Assembly (NCBI GenBank): GCA_964653595.1
Contig: CAZZHH010000051.1
Coordinates: 1-22,382, forward strand
Origin: JBAXTE01 sp964653595
GTDB taxonomy: Bacteria > Bacteroidota > Bacteroidia > Bacteroidales > WCHB1-69
Length of the DNA stretch: 22,382 nt
Reading direction: 5' to 3'
Position numbers and translations under genes: made by a program. Position 1 is the stretch's first letter. Each line of letters opens with the position of its first letter. The notes under the pieces were generated by a model. It was not told the origin of the DNA, searched no databases, and worked only from the letters and a program-made list of their open reading frames with translations. Positions 8,978 to 17,200 of this stretch are shown here, piece after piece.

Positions 8978-9048
8978 GAGAGACTAGATATTTAATCTGA
9001 ATAATTACAAAATTCATAGATACAGATACTATTTAGTCTCTCTTTTTT
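8978..9048 (+). terminator. Rho-independent terminator after the HMA gene
   Basis: An outer 9-bp stem (gagagacta 8978-8986 with tagtctctc 9034-9042) is followed at once by a T6 run. A smaller stem atctg/cagat sits inside the loop, giving a branched hairpin. It separates the receptor-HMA transcript from the downstream CDF gene. Confidence 0.65.
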
Positions 9049-9076
9049 AAAAAATTAACTTTATCTTTTTCGAAAA

Positions 9077-9736
9077 ATGAATAAAGAGAACCAACAATCC
9101 GTAAACACAACCAAATCACATCACCATGAACAGAAAACAGCTATTGTGGTTGTGATTACAGCCCTTACGATGTTTGCTGAAATTTTCTATGGCTATATTA
9201 CAAATTCGATGGCTCTTCTAACAGATGGTTATCACATGGGATCGCATGTACTCGCATTGGGCCTTACTTGGGTTGCATACTACATCGCTAGAAAATTCGC
9301 CCATTCGAGCAAGGCTTCGTTTGATAAAGAAAAATTACTTGCTTTATCGGGATTTTCGAGTGCTATTATTCTGCAAATAGTAGCCATTATGATGGCATAC
9401 CAATCATTCGAACGATTGATAAATCCTCTTCCCATTCAATTTAAAGACGCAATTGTGGTAGCTGTGATTGGATTAGTTGTGAACATTATTAGTGCGATTA
9501 TACTTCACCACAAACACGAAGATAGCGATTTGAACATCAGAGGTGCTTATCTTCACGTGTTGGCAGATACCCTTACAAGCATCACTGCAATTATTGCATT
9601 AACCGTTGGATTATTCTATGACTTCTTCTTCTTAGATGCAATAAGTGGCATCATCAGCGCCATTATCATTACAAAATGGGCGGTAAAACTAATGTATCAA
9701 TCGGGTAAAGAATTGGTAGAATTTAAACGATTATGA
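9077..9736 (+). CDS. Short DmeF-like cation diffusion facilitator without C-terminal domain
   Basis: 219 residues. The His-containing N-terminus ('KSHHHEQK') leads into six membrane segments (about 22-42, 46-70, 88-110, 122-143, 154-180, 184-203). The transport-site ligands are visible: 'TDGYHMGSH' in TM2 (H53, H57) and 'LHVLADTLTS' in TM5 (H160, D164). The TM2 motif with Gly-Tyr-His resembles the DmeF/CzcD-type branch of the CDF family, which exports Zn, Co or related divalent metals by proton antiport. The protein stops right after TM6 ('KELVEFKRL'), so the cytoplasmic metal-sensing domain of about 80-100 residues found in most CDF proteins is absent. I read past the stop in the other two frames and found no continuation, so it is not a simple frameshift. 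An imperfect -7 box (TATCTTTT, 9062-9069) precedes it. Confidence 0.85.
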   Translation: MNKENQQSVNTTKSHHHEQKTAIVVVITALTMFAEIFYGYITNSMALLTDGYHMGSHVLALGLTWVAYYIARKFAHSSKASFDKEKLLALSGFSSAIILQIVAIMMAYQSFERLINPLPIQFKDAIVVAVIGLVVNIISAIILHHKHEDSDLNIRGAYLHVLADTLTSITAIIALTVGLFYDFFFLDAISGIISAIIITKWAVKLMYQSGKELVEFKRL

Positions 9737-9858
9737 TGTTACTCAGGTTTTATCAAAGTAATGAATAGATTTACAAAAAAGCATACCACTAAACATTTAA
9801 ATATCAACTAATTGCATTATTACCACTCCTTATGAATCAAAAAACATAAACTTTTTTG

Positions 9859-9866
9859 TATATTTG
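9859..9866 (+). promoter_or_regulatory. -7 promoter element (TATATTTG) of the sugar-nucleotide genes
   Basis: TATATTTG matches TANNTTTG and ends 19 bp before the ATG at 9886, predicting a leader of about 15 nt. No convincing TTG lies at the -33 distance. The 149-bp gap after the CDF gene holds no other recognisable element. Confidence 0.5.
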
Positions 9867-9885
9867 CTGAATATTAGAATTTAAC

Positions 9886-10878
9886 ATGGTAGATCAACAA
9901 TATATTAGCGGAAAAAGAGTACTGGTAACAGGCGGTGCCGGATTTATAGGCTCAAATCTCTGCGACAATCTAATTTCAAACGACAATTTGGTGACCTGTC
10001 TTGACAATTTTGCCACTGGAAAGCGAAAGAACATAGAGCATCTTTTGGAAAACGCCAACTTCAAGCTCATTGAAGGAGATATTTGCGATCTGGATATTTG
10101 CAAATCGGCTTGCGAAGGGATGGATTTACTTTTCCACCAAGCTGCTATCGGTTCTGTTCCTCGCTCAATCGCTAATCCTATATACACCAACGATGTAAAC
10201 ATTTCTGGGTTCCTGAATATGCTGGTTGCCGCTCGTGATGCAGGAATAAAACGGATTGTGTATGCTTGCAGTTCATCTACCTATGGCGATTCAGAACAAC
10301 TGCCCAAGATAGAAGATAAAATAGGGAAACCGCTTTCTCCATATGCTGTCACCAAATACGTCAACGAGTTGTATGCCGATGTATTCTCACGAACCTACCA
10401 CATGGAGTTGGTAGGATTGCGATATTTCAATGTTTTCGGTATGCGCCAAGACCCAGATAGCACTTATGCAGCTGTAATCCCCAAATTTGTGGCATCGTTA
10501 CTCTCTAAAAATCCGATCACCATCAACGGCGACGGCAGTTACTCCCGAGATTTCACCCACATTAGCAACGTAATTATGGCAAACAACCTAGCGGCCACCA
10601 CTACAAATCCGGAAGCGGTAAACCAAATATACAATGTAGCTTGTGGCGAACAGACATCGTTAAATCAGCTAGTAGAGAAACTAATCTCTTCCCTATCACA
10701 GTTTCAGCCCGAAGTAAATAATTCGGAGGTCAACCATGGTGAAAATCGCATCGGAGACATCCCTCATTCGCTGGCATCCATCGACAAGGCAAAAAGGTTG
10801 TTGGGTTATGCACCCAAAATGTATTTCAGCGAAGGTATAGACAACACCTGTCAGTGGTATTACGAAAACCTTAAGTAA
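9886..10878 (+). CDS. UDP-N-acetylglucosamine 4-epimerase-like extended SDR (WbpP/TviC type)
   Basis: 330 residues. Extended short-chain dehydrogenase/reductase with the NAD-binding 'VTGGAGFIGSNLCD' (G16, G19, G22), the 'CSSSTYGDS' segment (catalytic Ser/Thr near 129-132) and the Y153-x3-K157 pair in 'SPYAVTKYVNE'. The opening residues before the Rossmann strand and the late 'ENRIGDIPHSLASIDKAKRLLGY' block resemble WbpP and TviC, which interconvert UDP-GlcNAc(A) and UDP-GalNAc(A) for capsule or O-antigen. It lies ahead of gmd and fcl, fitting a surface-polysaccharide precursor cluster. The SDR epimerase call is firm; the exact substrate is not proven. Confidence 0.85.
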   Translation: MVDQQYISGKRVLVTGGAGFIGSNLCDNLISNDNLVTCLDNFATGKRKNIEHLLENANFKLIEGDICDLDICKSACEGMDLLFHQAAIGSVPRSIANPIYTNDVNISGFLNMLVAARDAGIKRIVYACSSSTYGDSEQLPKIEDKIGKPLSPYAVTKYVNELYADVFSRTYHMELVGLRYFNVFGMRQDPDSTYAAVIPKFVASLLSKNPITINGDGSYSRDFTHISNVIMANNLAATTTNPEAVNQIYNVACGEQTSLNQLVEKLISSLSQFQPEVNNSEVNHGENRIGDIPHSLASIDKAKRLLGYAPKMYFSEGIDNTCQWYYENLK

Positions 10879-10910
10879 AAGAAAATTTACCAAATAAATT
10901 TCTAAAGCAG

Positions 10911-11240
10911 ATGAAAGTAGGAATAATCAGATGTCAGCAAACCGAAGACATGTGCCCCGGCAACACCGATTTCAAAGTAGCTTCGGAAGGAAAACTTGCA
11001 TTTAAAGAAATAGGGCCCTCCGAAGTTGTTGGATTTGTCTCCTGTGGCGGATGTCCCGGTAAAAAAGCTGCACCCAGAGCTCAATTGATGGTTGAACGTG
11101 AAGCCGAAGCGATTGTTTTTGCCTCCTGTATTTTCAAAGGAAACCCCATTGGATTCGCCTGTCCACATGCAGAGCAGATGAAAGCAGCAGTAATAAGAAA
11201 GGTGGGCCAAAACATCCAAATTTTAGATTATTCGCATTAA
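10911..11240 (+). CDS. CGGC domain protein
   Basis: 109 residues, starting 32 bp after the epimerase stop. Contains the motif that names the family, C45-G-G-C48, within 'VVGFVSCGGCPGKKAAPRA', plus C8 ('GIIRCQQTEDMCPG'), C15, C73 and C84-P-H86. The conserved, paired cysteines suggest a metal or cluster site or redox activity; the family's biochemical role is not established. No signal peptide, so it is probably cytoplasmic. Its place between a sugar epimerase and gmd may only reflect shared transcription. The reverse-strand frame through the gene is a shadow. Confidence 0.8.
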   Translation: MKVGIIRCQQTEDMCPGNTDFKVASEGKLAFKEIGPSEVVGFVSCGGCPGKKAAPRAQLMVEREAEAIVFASCIFKGNPIGFACPHAEQMKAAVIRKVGQNIQILDYSH

Positions 11241-11378
11241 TCTATTCAAGAATTTAAAACAAAAGAAAAAAACAAAAATTAAAATAGAATTCATTAAAAC
11301 AAGATACCAACCATAAATTTTGTAATTTTACTACACATTAGTCTGTTTACAGAATTTAACGATAAAAAATAGCATTCA

Positions 11379-12461
11379 ATGACAAAGAAAATAGCACTAA
11401 TCACAGGAATCACCGGACAAGATGGCTCTTTTTTGGCGGAATTCCTTTTGGGAAAAGGATATGAAGTACATGGCATCATGCGTAGGGCATCATCATTCAA
11501 TACCAGCAGGATAGAGCATCTTTATCTCGACGGTGTGATAGAAGATATGAAACAAAAACGCGCCATTACACTCCATTATGGCGACATGACTGATTCATCA
11601 TCACTTTTGCGGATAATCCAGACAGTTTTGCCCGACGAAATATACAACTTAGCCGCACAATCGCACGTAAAGGTTTCCTTTGAAGTCCCTGAATATACCG
11701 CAGAATCGGATGCCGTTGGAACATTAAGGATCTTGGAAGCAGTGCGCATATTGGGGCTGGAGAAAAAGACCAAAATATACCAAGCTTCTACATCTGAACT
11801 TTATGGGAAAGTACAAGAAGTACCTCAAAAAGAGACCACTCCGTTTTACCCTCGTTCGCCATACGGAGTTGCTAAGATGTATGGATTCTGGATTACAAAG
11901 AATTACCGTGAGTCGTATGAAATGTTTGCCGTGAACGGGATTCTATTCAACCACGAAAGTGAACGCCGAGGCGAGAATTTCGTCACACGCAAAATAACCT
12001 TGGCAGCCGCTCGCATCAAACACGGTTTACAGAAAAAATTATATCTGGGGAACCTCAACTCGCTTCGCGACTGGGGTTATGCCCGCGACTACGTAGAGTG
12101 CATGTGGTTGATCCTTCAACACCCAACTCCAGAAGATTTTGTAATTGCCACTGGCGAGATGCACACCGTGCGGGAATTCTGCGATCTCTCATTCAAACAT
12201 GCCGGAATTCAACTCCGTTGGGAAGGCGAAGGAGTCGAAGAAAAAGGCATCTGTGTGAAAACCAACCAGGTGCTAGTGGAAGTGGATCCAAAATATTTCC
12301 GACCTGCTGAAGTAGATCAACTATTGGGCGATCCAACCAAAGCACAAACATTGTTGGGATGGAATCCACGCCAAACCTCGTTCGAGGAATTAGTTAGAAT
12401 TATGGTGGAACATGATTTGAAATATGTAATCGCATTGCATAATTCAAAGGTGAGGTTGTAA
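11379..12461 (+). CDS. gmd: GDP-mannose 4,6-dehydratase
   Basis: 360 residues, the normal length. The N-terminal NADP-binding motif 'ALITGITGQDGSFLAEFLL' has the GxxGxxG spacing with the Gln-Asp-Gly signature of Gmd, followed by 'VHGIMRRASSFNTSRIEHLY', which binds the NADP phosphate. The active-site segments are 'STSELYGKVQEVPQKE' and 'YGVAKMYGFWITKNYRE' (Tyr-x3-Lys), then 'NHESERRGENFVTRKIT'. It converts GDP-D-mannose to GDP-4-keto-6-deoxymannose, the first step to GDP-L-fucose. fcl follows directly and completes that pathway. No clear TANNTTTG box is seen in the 138-bp gap before it, so it may be transcribed from the epimerase promoter. Confidence 0.96.
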   Translation: MTKKIALITGITGQDGSFLAEFLLGKGYEVHGIMRRASSFNTSRIEHLYLDGVIEDMKQKRAITLHYGDMTDSSSLLRIIQTVLPDEIYNLAAQSHVKVSFEVPEYTAESDAVGTLRILEAVRILGLEKKTKIYQASTSELYGKVQEVPQKETTPFYPRSPYGVAKMYGFWITKNYRESYEMFAVNGILFNHESERRGENFVTRKITLAAARIKHGLQKKLYLGNLNSLRDWGYARDYVECMWLILQHPTPEDFVIATGEMHTVREFCDLSFKHAGIQLRWEGEGVEEKGICVKTNQVLVEVDPKYFRPAEVDQLLGDPTKAQTLLGWNPRQTSFEELVRIMVEHDLKYVIALHNSKVRL

Positions 12462-12482
12462 TTAAGGCACTGATTTATTCAT

Positions 12483-12531
12483 GAAAATCAGATTTACCCC
12501 GAATCCGCCAGCTGGCGGAAGTCTGATTTTC
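12483..12531. repeat. REP-like palindrome between gmd and fcl
   Basis: An outer 10-bp stem (gaaaatcaga 12483-12492 with tctgattttc 12522-12531) encloses a perfect 16-bp palindrome, tccgccagctggcgga (12504-12519). The interior loop is asymmetric: 11 nt on the left, 2 on the right. The GC-rich core stands out from its AT-rich flanks and looks like a dispersed intergenic palindrome. It could also act as an RNA hairpin between the two genes, but there is no T-run. Confidence 0.6.
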
Positions 12532-12579
12532 AAATCTATTCAGGCATATTACAACTTCAAGACAAAAAAAATATTAGAA

Positions 12580-13518
12580 ATGACCAAAGAGAGTAAAATA
12601 TACATAGCCGGTCACACCGGTTTGGTTGGCTCTTCCATCATGAGAGCATTAAAGCGTTATGGGTTTGAGAACATCATCCACCGTGACCTTTCCGAGCTTG
12701 ACTTACGCAATCAACAAGCTGTGGATGATTTTTTTGCAACCGAAAAACCGGAGTATGTTTTTTTGGCTGCAGCTAAAGTAGGCGGTATCCATGCCAACAA
12801 CACCTACCCTGCCGAATTCATCTACGACAACCTGATGATTGAAGCCAACATCATCCATTCCGCTTGGAAATATGGGGTAAAAAAACTTCTGTTTTTGGGA
12901 AGCTCTTGCATCTATCCGAAATTGGCACCTCAGCCGATAAAAGAAGAATATCTGTTGAATGGCTATCTGGAACCCACCAACGAAGCCTATGCCATTGCCA
13001 AAATCGCTGGCATTGAGTTGTGTAAGTTCTACCGCCGTCAGTATGGAGTAAATTTTATCTCGGCCATGCCAACCAATCTATATGGCATCAACGATAACTT
13101 CAACTTGGAGACATCGCATGTGATGCCCGCACTGATCCGAAAATTCCACGAAGCGAAACTCGAAAACAAGAGCGAAGTGGTGATGTGGGGAAGTGGAACA
13201 CCTCTGCGCGAATTCCTTTTTGTGGATGACCTTGCTGATGCTTTGGTTCACTTGATGTTGCACTACAACGACGAATCTCATGTGAATGTAGGGACTGGAG
13301 AGGACATCACCATCAAGGATCTGGCATTGCTGGTGAAAGAGACAGTTGGTTTCGAAGGCGAAATCGTGCACGATTTATCCAAACCGGATGGCACCCCTCG
13401 CAAACTGTTGGATGTATCTTTGTTACACTCCACTGGATGGAAACATAAAGTGGATTTGCCACAAGGCGTGAAAACGGTTTACGAATGGTATCAGGCGAAT
13501 AGCAGGCAATTCAAGTAG
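12580..13518 (+). CDS. fcl: GDP-L-fucose synthase (epimerase/reductase)
   Basis: 312 residues from the ATG at 12580. An in-frame extension to 12481 runs through the palindrome and is rejected. The SDR motif 'IYIAGHTGLVGSSIMRAL' (G11, G14, G17) is typical of Fcl. It is followed by 'RDLSELDLRNQQAVDDFF', 'AAAKVGGIHANNTYPAEFIYDNLMIEANII', the catalytic 'GSSCIYPKLAPQPIKEEYLL' and Tyr-x3-Lys in 'EAYAIAKIAGIELCKFY'. It carries out the 3,5-epimerisation and NADPH-dependent 4-reduction of GDP-4-keto-6-deoxymannose to GDP-L-fucose, using the product of the gmd gene 118 bp upstream. The fucose is presumably used for capsule, O-antigen or glycoprotein. Confidence 0.96.
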   Translation: MTKESKIYIAGHTGLVGSSIMRALKRYGFENIIHRDLSELDLRNQQAVDDFFATEKPEYVFLAAAKVGGIHANNTYPAEFIYDNLMIEANIIHSAWKYGVKKLLFLGSSCIYPKLAPQPIKEEYLLNGYLEPTNEAYAIAKIAGIELCKFYRRQYGVNFISAMPTNLYGINDNFNLETSHVMPALIRKFHEAKLENKSEVVMWGSGTPLREFLFVDDLADALVHLMLHYNDESHVNVGTGEDITIKDLALLVKETVGFEGEIVHDLSKPDGTPRKLLDVSLLHSTGWKHKVDLPQGVKTVYEWYQANSRQFK

Positions 13519-13529
13519 TACAAACGATC

Positions 13530-13922
13530 GTGAAAGATAAAATTCTAAAGATATTAGAAAAGGACCGATTTGCTTCTGTCAATGGAATCACTTTGATAGA
13601 AGCGGAATCGGGATATGCTCATGCTCAAATGACAATCACCGACAACCACCTAAATGGCGTCGGCATGGTGCAAGGGGGAGCCATATTCACATTGGCAGAT
13701 TTTGCGTTTGCAGCCGCCTCCAACCTTTCAGGCAACATCACCGTGAGCGTAAACGCCAACATCGCCTTTTTCAAATCCCCAAAAGGAAACGTTTTGAAAG
13801 CCATCGCCACCGAAATTTCGAGCAGTAAAAAACTGTGCAATTACAATGTCGATATCTTTGACGAAGAAGGTACCTTGGTAGCAAAATTTCACACTACTGG
13901 ATATTTTAAAGGAGAGTACTAA
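13530..13922 (+). CDS. PaaI-like hotdog-fold thioesterase
   Basis: 130 residues from a GTG at 13530, 11 bp after the fcl stop. No ATG is available before residue 34, and the upstream residues ('KILEKDRFASVNGITLIE') fit the family N-terminus, so GTG is chosen. The hotdog helix motif 'LNGVGMVQGGAIFTLADFAFAAASN' is clear, with Q48-G49-G50 in place of the more common His-Gly-Gly and the catalytic-type D57 kept. Family members hydrolyse acyl- or aryl-CoA thioesters, PaaI on phenylacetate-pathway intermediates. The role here is unknown, and the short gap suggests co-transcription with the fucose genes rather than shared function. Confidence 0.85.
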   Translation: MKDKILKILEKDRFASVNGITLIEAESGYAHAQMTITDNHLNGVGMVQGGAIFTLADFAFAAASNLSGNITVSVNANIAFFKSPKGNVLKAIATEISSSKKLCNYNVDIFDEEGTLVAKFHTTGYFKGEY

Positions 13923-13987
13923 GATTTATCATTAGATAGTAAAAATTAGCCAATTTAAATCCATTTTTAGTAAATTCTTAATATTTT

Positions 13988-14018
13988 TTGTTTTTTTCGA
14001 ATTTAGTTTGTAGATTTG
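13988..14018 (+). promoter_or_regulatory. cas9: Consensus promoter (TTG-N20-TAGATTTG), probably for cas9
   Basis: TTG at 13988-13990, 20 nt, then TAGATTTG at 14011-14018 matches the Bacteroidota housekeeping promoter (TTTG-N17..23-TANNTTTG). It is the only such match I find on the plus strand between the thioesterase and cas9. Transcription from about 14023 would give a cas9 leader of roughly 230 nt running through the complement of tracrRNA. The sequence around 13923-13987 is AT-rich with nothing else recognisable. Confidence 0.6.
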
Positions 14019-14128
14019 AATTTAAAATAACATCACTATAAACTAACACCGGAAAAGAACACCTTCCGCCGTACAATACAATAAGATAACATGCAATATC
14101 ACAACAACTTAAACATATTCTCTAACAT

Positions 14129-14160
14129 AAAAAAAGCGATCCATAATTAAACGAACCGCT
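14129..14160 (-). terminator. tracrRNA terminator hairpin
   Basis: On the minus strand an 8-bp stem (agcggttc/ggatcgct, two G-U pairs) with a 10-nt loop is followed by a run of about six T. On the plus strand the same hairpin lacks a T-run, so it should not stop cas9 transcription coming the other way. Confidence 0.75.
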
Positions 14161-14212
14161 TTGAATGTTTTCACAACGGAATAATCCTTATTGTGATTTG
14201 CTTTAAATTGTA
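14129..14212 (-). ncRNA. tracrRNA
   Basis: The anti-repeat at 14191-14212, read on the minus strand, is complementary to the first 23 or so bases of the array repeat (minus-strand reading) except for a single-base bulge where the repeat has one extra T. It is followed by a tail containing aaggattattccg, a nexus-like small stem, then aaaacatt, then an 8-bp terminator hairpin and T-run. This gives an RNA of about 85 nt. Its 5' end sits a few bases after a consensus promoter (14216-14245). The 5' part GCTG-TACAATTT looks like a repeat copy with an internal deletion of about 19 nt. The RNA would pair with pre-crRNA, guide RNase III processing and load Cas9. Orientation is opposite to cas9 and the same as the array. 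Confidence 0.9.
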
Positions 14213-14215
14213 CAG

Positions 14216-14245
14216 CAAAGATATAAATAAAAATATAAAAAACAA
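14216..14245 (-). promoter_or_regulatory. tracrRNA promoter (TTG-N19-TATCTTTG)
   Basis: On the minus strand TTG (14243-14245), 19 nt, then TATCTTTG (14216-14223) is a full match to the Bacteroidota promoter. The start would fall about at 14211, the first base of the anti-repeat. The -33 element lies only 5 bp from the cas9 ATG, so the promoter occupies the cas9 leader. Confidence 0.78.
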
Positions 14246-14250
14246 CATAT

Positions 14251-17200
14251 ATGAAAAAAATTTTAGGATTGGACTTGGGAACCAACTCGATTGGATGGGC
14301 TTTGGTTGGAGAAACAGAAGAGAATAAAGAAATTTTGGGAATGGGAAGTCGAATTATCCCCATGAGTCAGGATGTTTTAGGAAAGTTCGATAGTGGACAA
14401 ACCGTTTCTCAAACAGCTGCAAGAACCGATTTTCGTGGAATCAGAAGACTTAGAGAAAGACATCTATTACGAAGAGAACGATTACATCGCGTTTTGAATA
14501 TTTTGAGTTATTTGCCTGATCACTATTCAAAGTTCATTGATTTTGAAAAAAGGTTAGGGCAGTTTATTGATGAAGCTGAACCTAAATTGGCATGGAAGGA
14601 GGTTGATAACAACAAATTTGATTTTCTTTTCAAGACTTCCTTTTATGAAATGGTAGAAGAATTTAAGATGTCAAATCCAGAATTATTTGAATTGAACACA
14701 AAAGGTGAAGAACGAAAAATTCCTTATGATTGGACCATTTATTACCTGAGAAAAAAAGCATTAAATGCAAAAATCGAAAAGGAAGAATTGGCTTGGTTGT
14801 TACTCAACTTCAATCAAAAAAGAGGATATTATCAACTCAGAGGGGAAGAAGAAGAAGAAAACCCAAATAAATTGGTTGAATTTCATGCATTAAAAGTAAC
14901 TGAAGTAACAGCAGACGAGCCACAAAAAGGAAAAACAGAAATCTGGTATAATGTGATATTAGAAAACGGATGGATTTATCGCCGTTCTAGCAAAACACCT
15001 CTTTTTGATTGGAAAGACAAAATAAAGGAGTTTATTGTTACAACAGATTTGAATGAAGACGGAAGTGTCAAATTGGATAAGGACGGAAATCAAAAACGAT
15101 CTTTTCGTGCTCCCTCAGAAGATGATTGGACTTTGTTGAAGAAAAAAACGGAATCTGATATTGACAAAAGCCAGATGACTGTTGGATGCTATATTTTCAA
15201 CACTCTTTTACAAAACCCAAGTCAAAAAATAAATGGCAAACTTATAAGGACAATAGAACGAAAATTTTACAAACAAGAGCTAGAAGCCATTTTAAATAAA
15301 CAAACAGAATTTCATCCTGAATTAAGGGATCCAAAACTCTATTCTACCTGTTTGGAAGAGTTGTATGAAAATAATGAATCACACCGAAACAGTATCAGAA
15401 CAAAAGATTTTACTCACCTGTTTTTGAATGACATCATCTTTTATCAAAGACCATTAAAAAGCAAGAAATCGCTTATAAGCAATTGCAAATATGAAATCCG
15501 GTACAAAGACAAAGGAGAAAGCACAGAAGAAAAATACCCGATTAAATGTATTGCAAAATCACATCCTTTATTTCAGGAAATGAGATTATGGAAATTTGTG
15601 AATGATATTAGAATTTTGGAAAGAGAAAAAGATGTGGATGGGAAGTTGAGAATGGATGTGGATGTTACCGCTGAATTTCTGAAATCTGAAGATGATTTTG
15701 TTTCTTTATTCGATTGGCTGAATGACAAAAAAGAGATTAAACAGGACACTCTTTTATCTTCCTATTTTAAAATCAAAAAGAAGAAAGGAGAAGACAAACA
15801 TTCACACAGATGGAATTATGTGGAAGACAAAGAATATCCTTGCAATGAGACCCGTGCGCAAATGCTTTCAAGGTTGTCAAAACTCAGCAATGTGCCTGCT
15901 GGTTTCTTCGATAAAGAGAAAGAACTAGAATTATGGCACATATTATATTCGGTTGAAGATAAATTGGAAATAGAAAAAGCATTGAAATCGTTTGCTTCAA
16001 AACATTCTTTATGCGATGATTTTATTGATATTTTCAAGAAATTTCCTCCTTTTAAAAAAGAATATGGCTCATACTCCGCTAAGGCGATAAAAAAAATGTT
16101 GCCATTAATGCGAATGGGGAAATATTGGAATGAAAACAATATTGATTCAAAGACAAAAGAGCGGATAGATAAAATCATCTCTGGAGAGTTTGATGAAAAC
16201 ATAAGAAATAGAGTTCGTGAAAAAGCAATTAATTTGAAAGAAATTGCTCATTTCAAAGGATTACCGGAATGGTTGGTTTGCTATGTTGTCTATAATCGTC
16301 ATTCTGAATCGGGCGATATTTTGGAATGGAAAACACCACAAGATATTGAAGATTATCTAAAAAACGAATTCAAACAACACTCTTTAAGAAATCCGATTGT
16401 AGAACAAGTTATTACCGAAACTCTAAGAACGGTTAAAGACATTTGGAAAAAATATGGTGATTTTTCTGAAATTCATATTGAATTGGGACGTGAGATGAAA
16501 AACCCTGCGGATAAACGGAAAAGCATGACGGAGCAAATTTCACAAAATGAAAATACAAATTTGCGGATTAAAGCATTGTTGGCTGAATTATCAAATCATA
16601 ATGACATAGAAAATGTAAGACCATATTCACCTAGTCAACAGGAGATTTTGAAAATTTATGAAGAGGGTGTGTTAAATTCAGGAATTGATATTCCAGAAGA
16701 AATTTTGAAAATCACAAAAACCAGTCAGCCTTCAAAATCTGATTTAATAAGATACAAATTGTGGCTGGAACAAAAGTACCGTTCCCCATATACCGGAGAG
16801 ATGATTCCACTTGGAAAACTATTTACATCTGCTTATCAAATTGAACATGTTATTCCACAATCACGATATTTTGATGATTCTTTAAGCAACAAGGTCATTT
16901 GCGAAGCAGAGGTGAACAAAGAAAAAGACAATGCGCTTGGTTATGAATTCATCAAAAACAACGAAGGTCGAATTATCGAACTCGGGTTTGGAAAAAAAGT
17001 CAAAGTTTTCACCCTTCAGGAATATGAGGATTTTGTAAAAATCCATTATTCCAAAAGTCGTGGCAAAATGAAGAAACTTTTGATGGAAGATTTAACTGAG
17101 GATTTCATTGATCGTCAGATGAATGATAGCAGGTATATCAGCAAAGTTGTAAAAAGTTTAATGTCAAATATTGTCCGTGAAGAGGATGAGACGGAAGCCA

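Noticed and set aside
9737..9885. Frameshifted C-terminal domain of the CDF protein
   Set aside because: Both other frames reach stops within about ten codons and show no CDF-domain residues.
10902..11219. 105-residue minus-strand frame
   Set aside because: Antisense to the clear CGGC-domain gene; the residue content is the complement of its cysteine codons.
12481..12579. N-terminal extension of fcl
   Set aside because: It would translate through the palindrome, and the SDR fold begins right after the ATG at 12580.
14191..14250. Plus-strand tracrRNA reading into cas9
   Set aside because: Downstream of the anti-repeat on the plus strand there is no tail structure or terminator before the cas9 ATG, whereas the minus strand has nexus-like and terminator stems.
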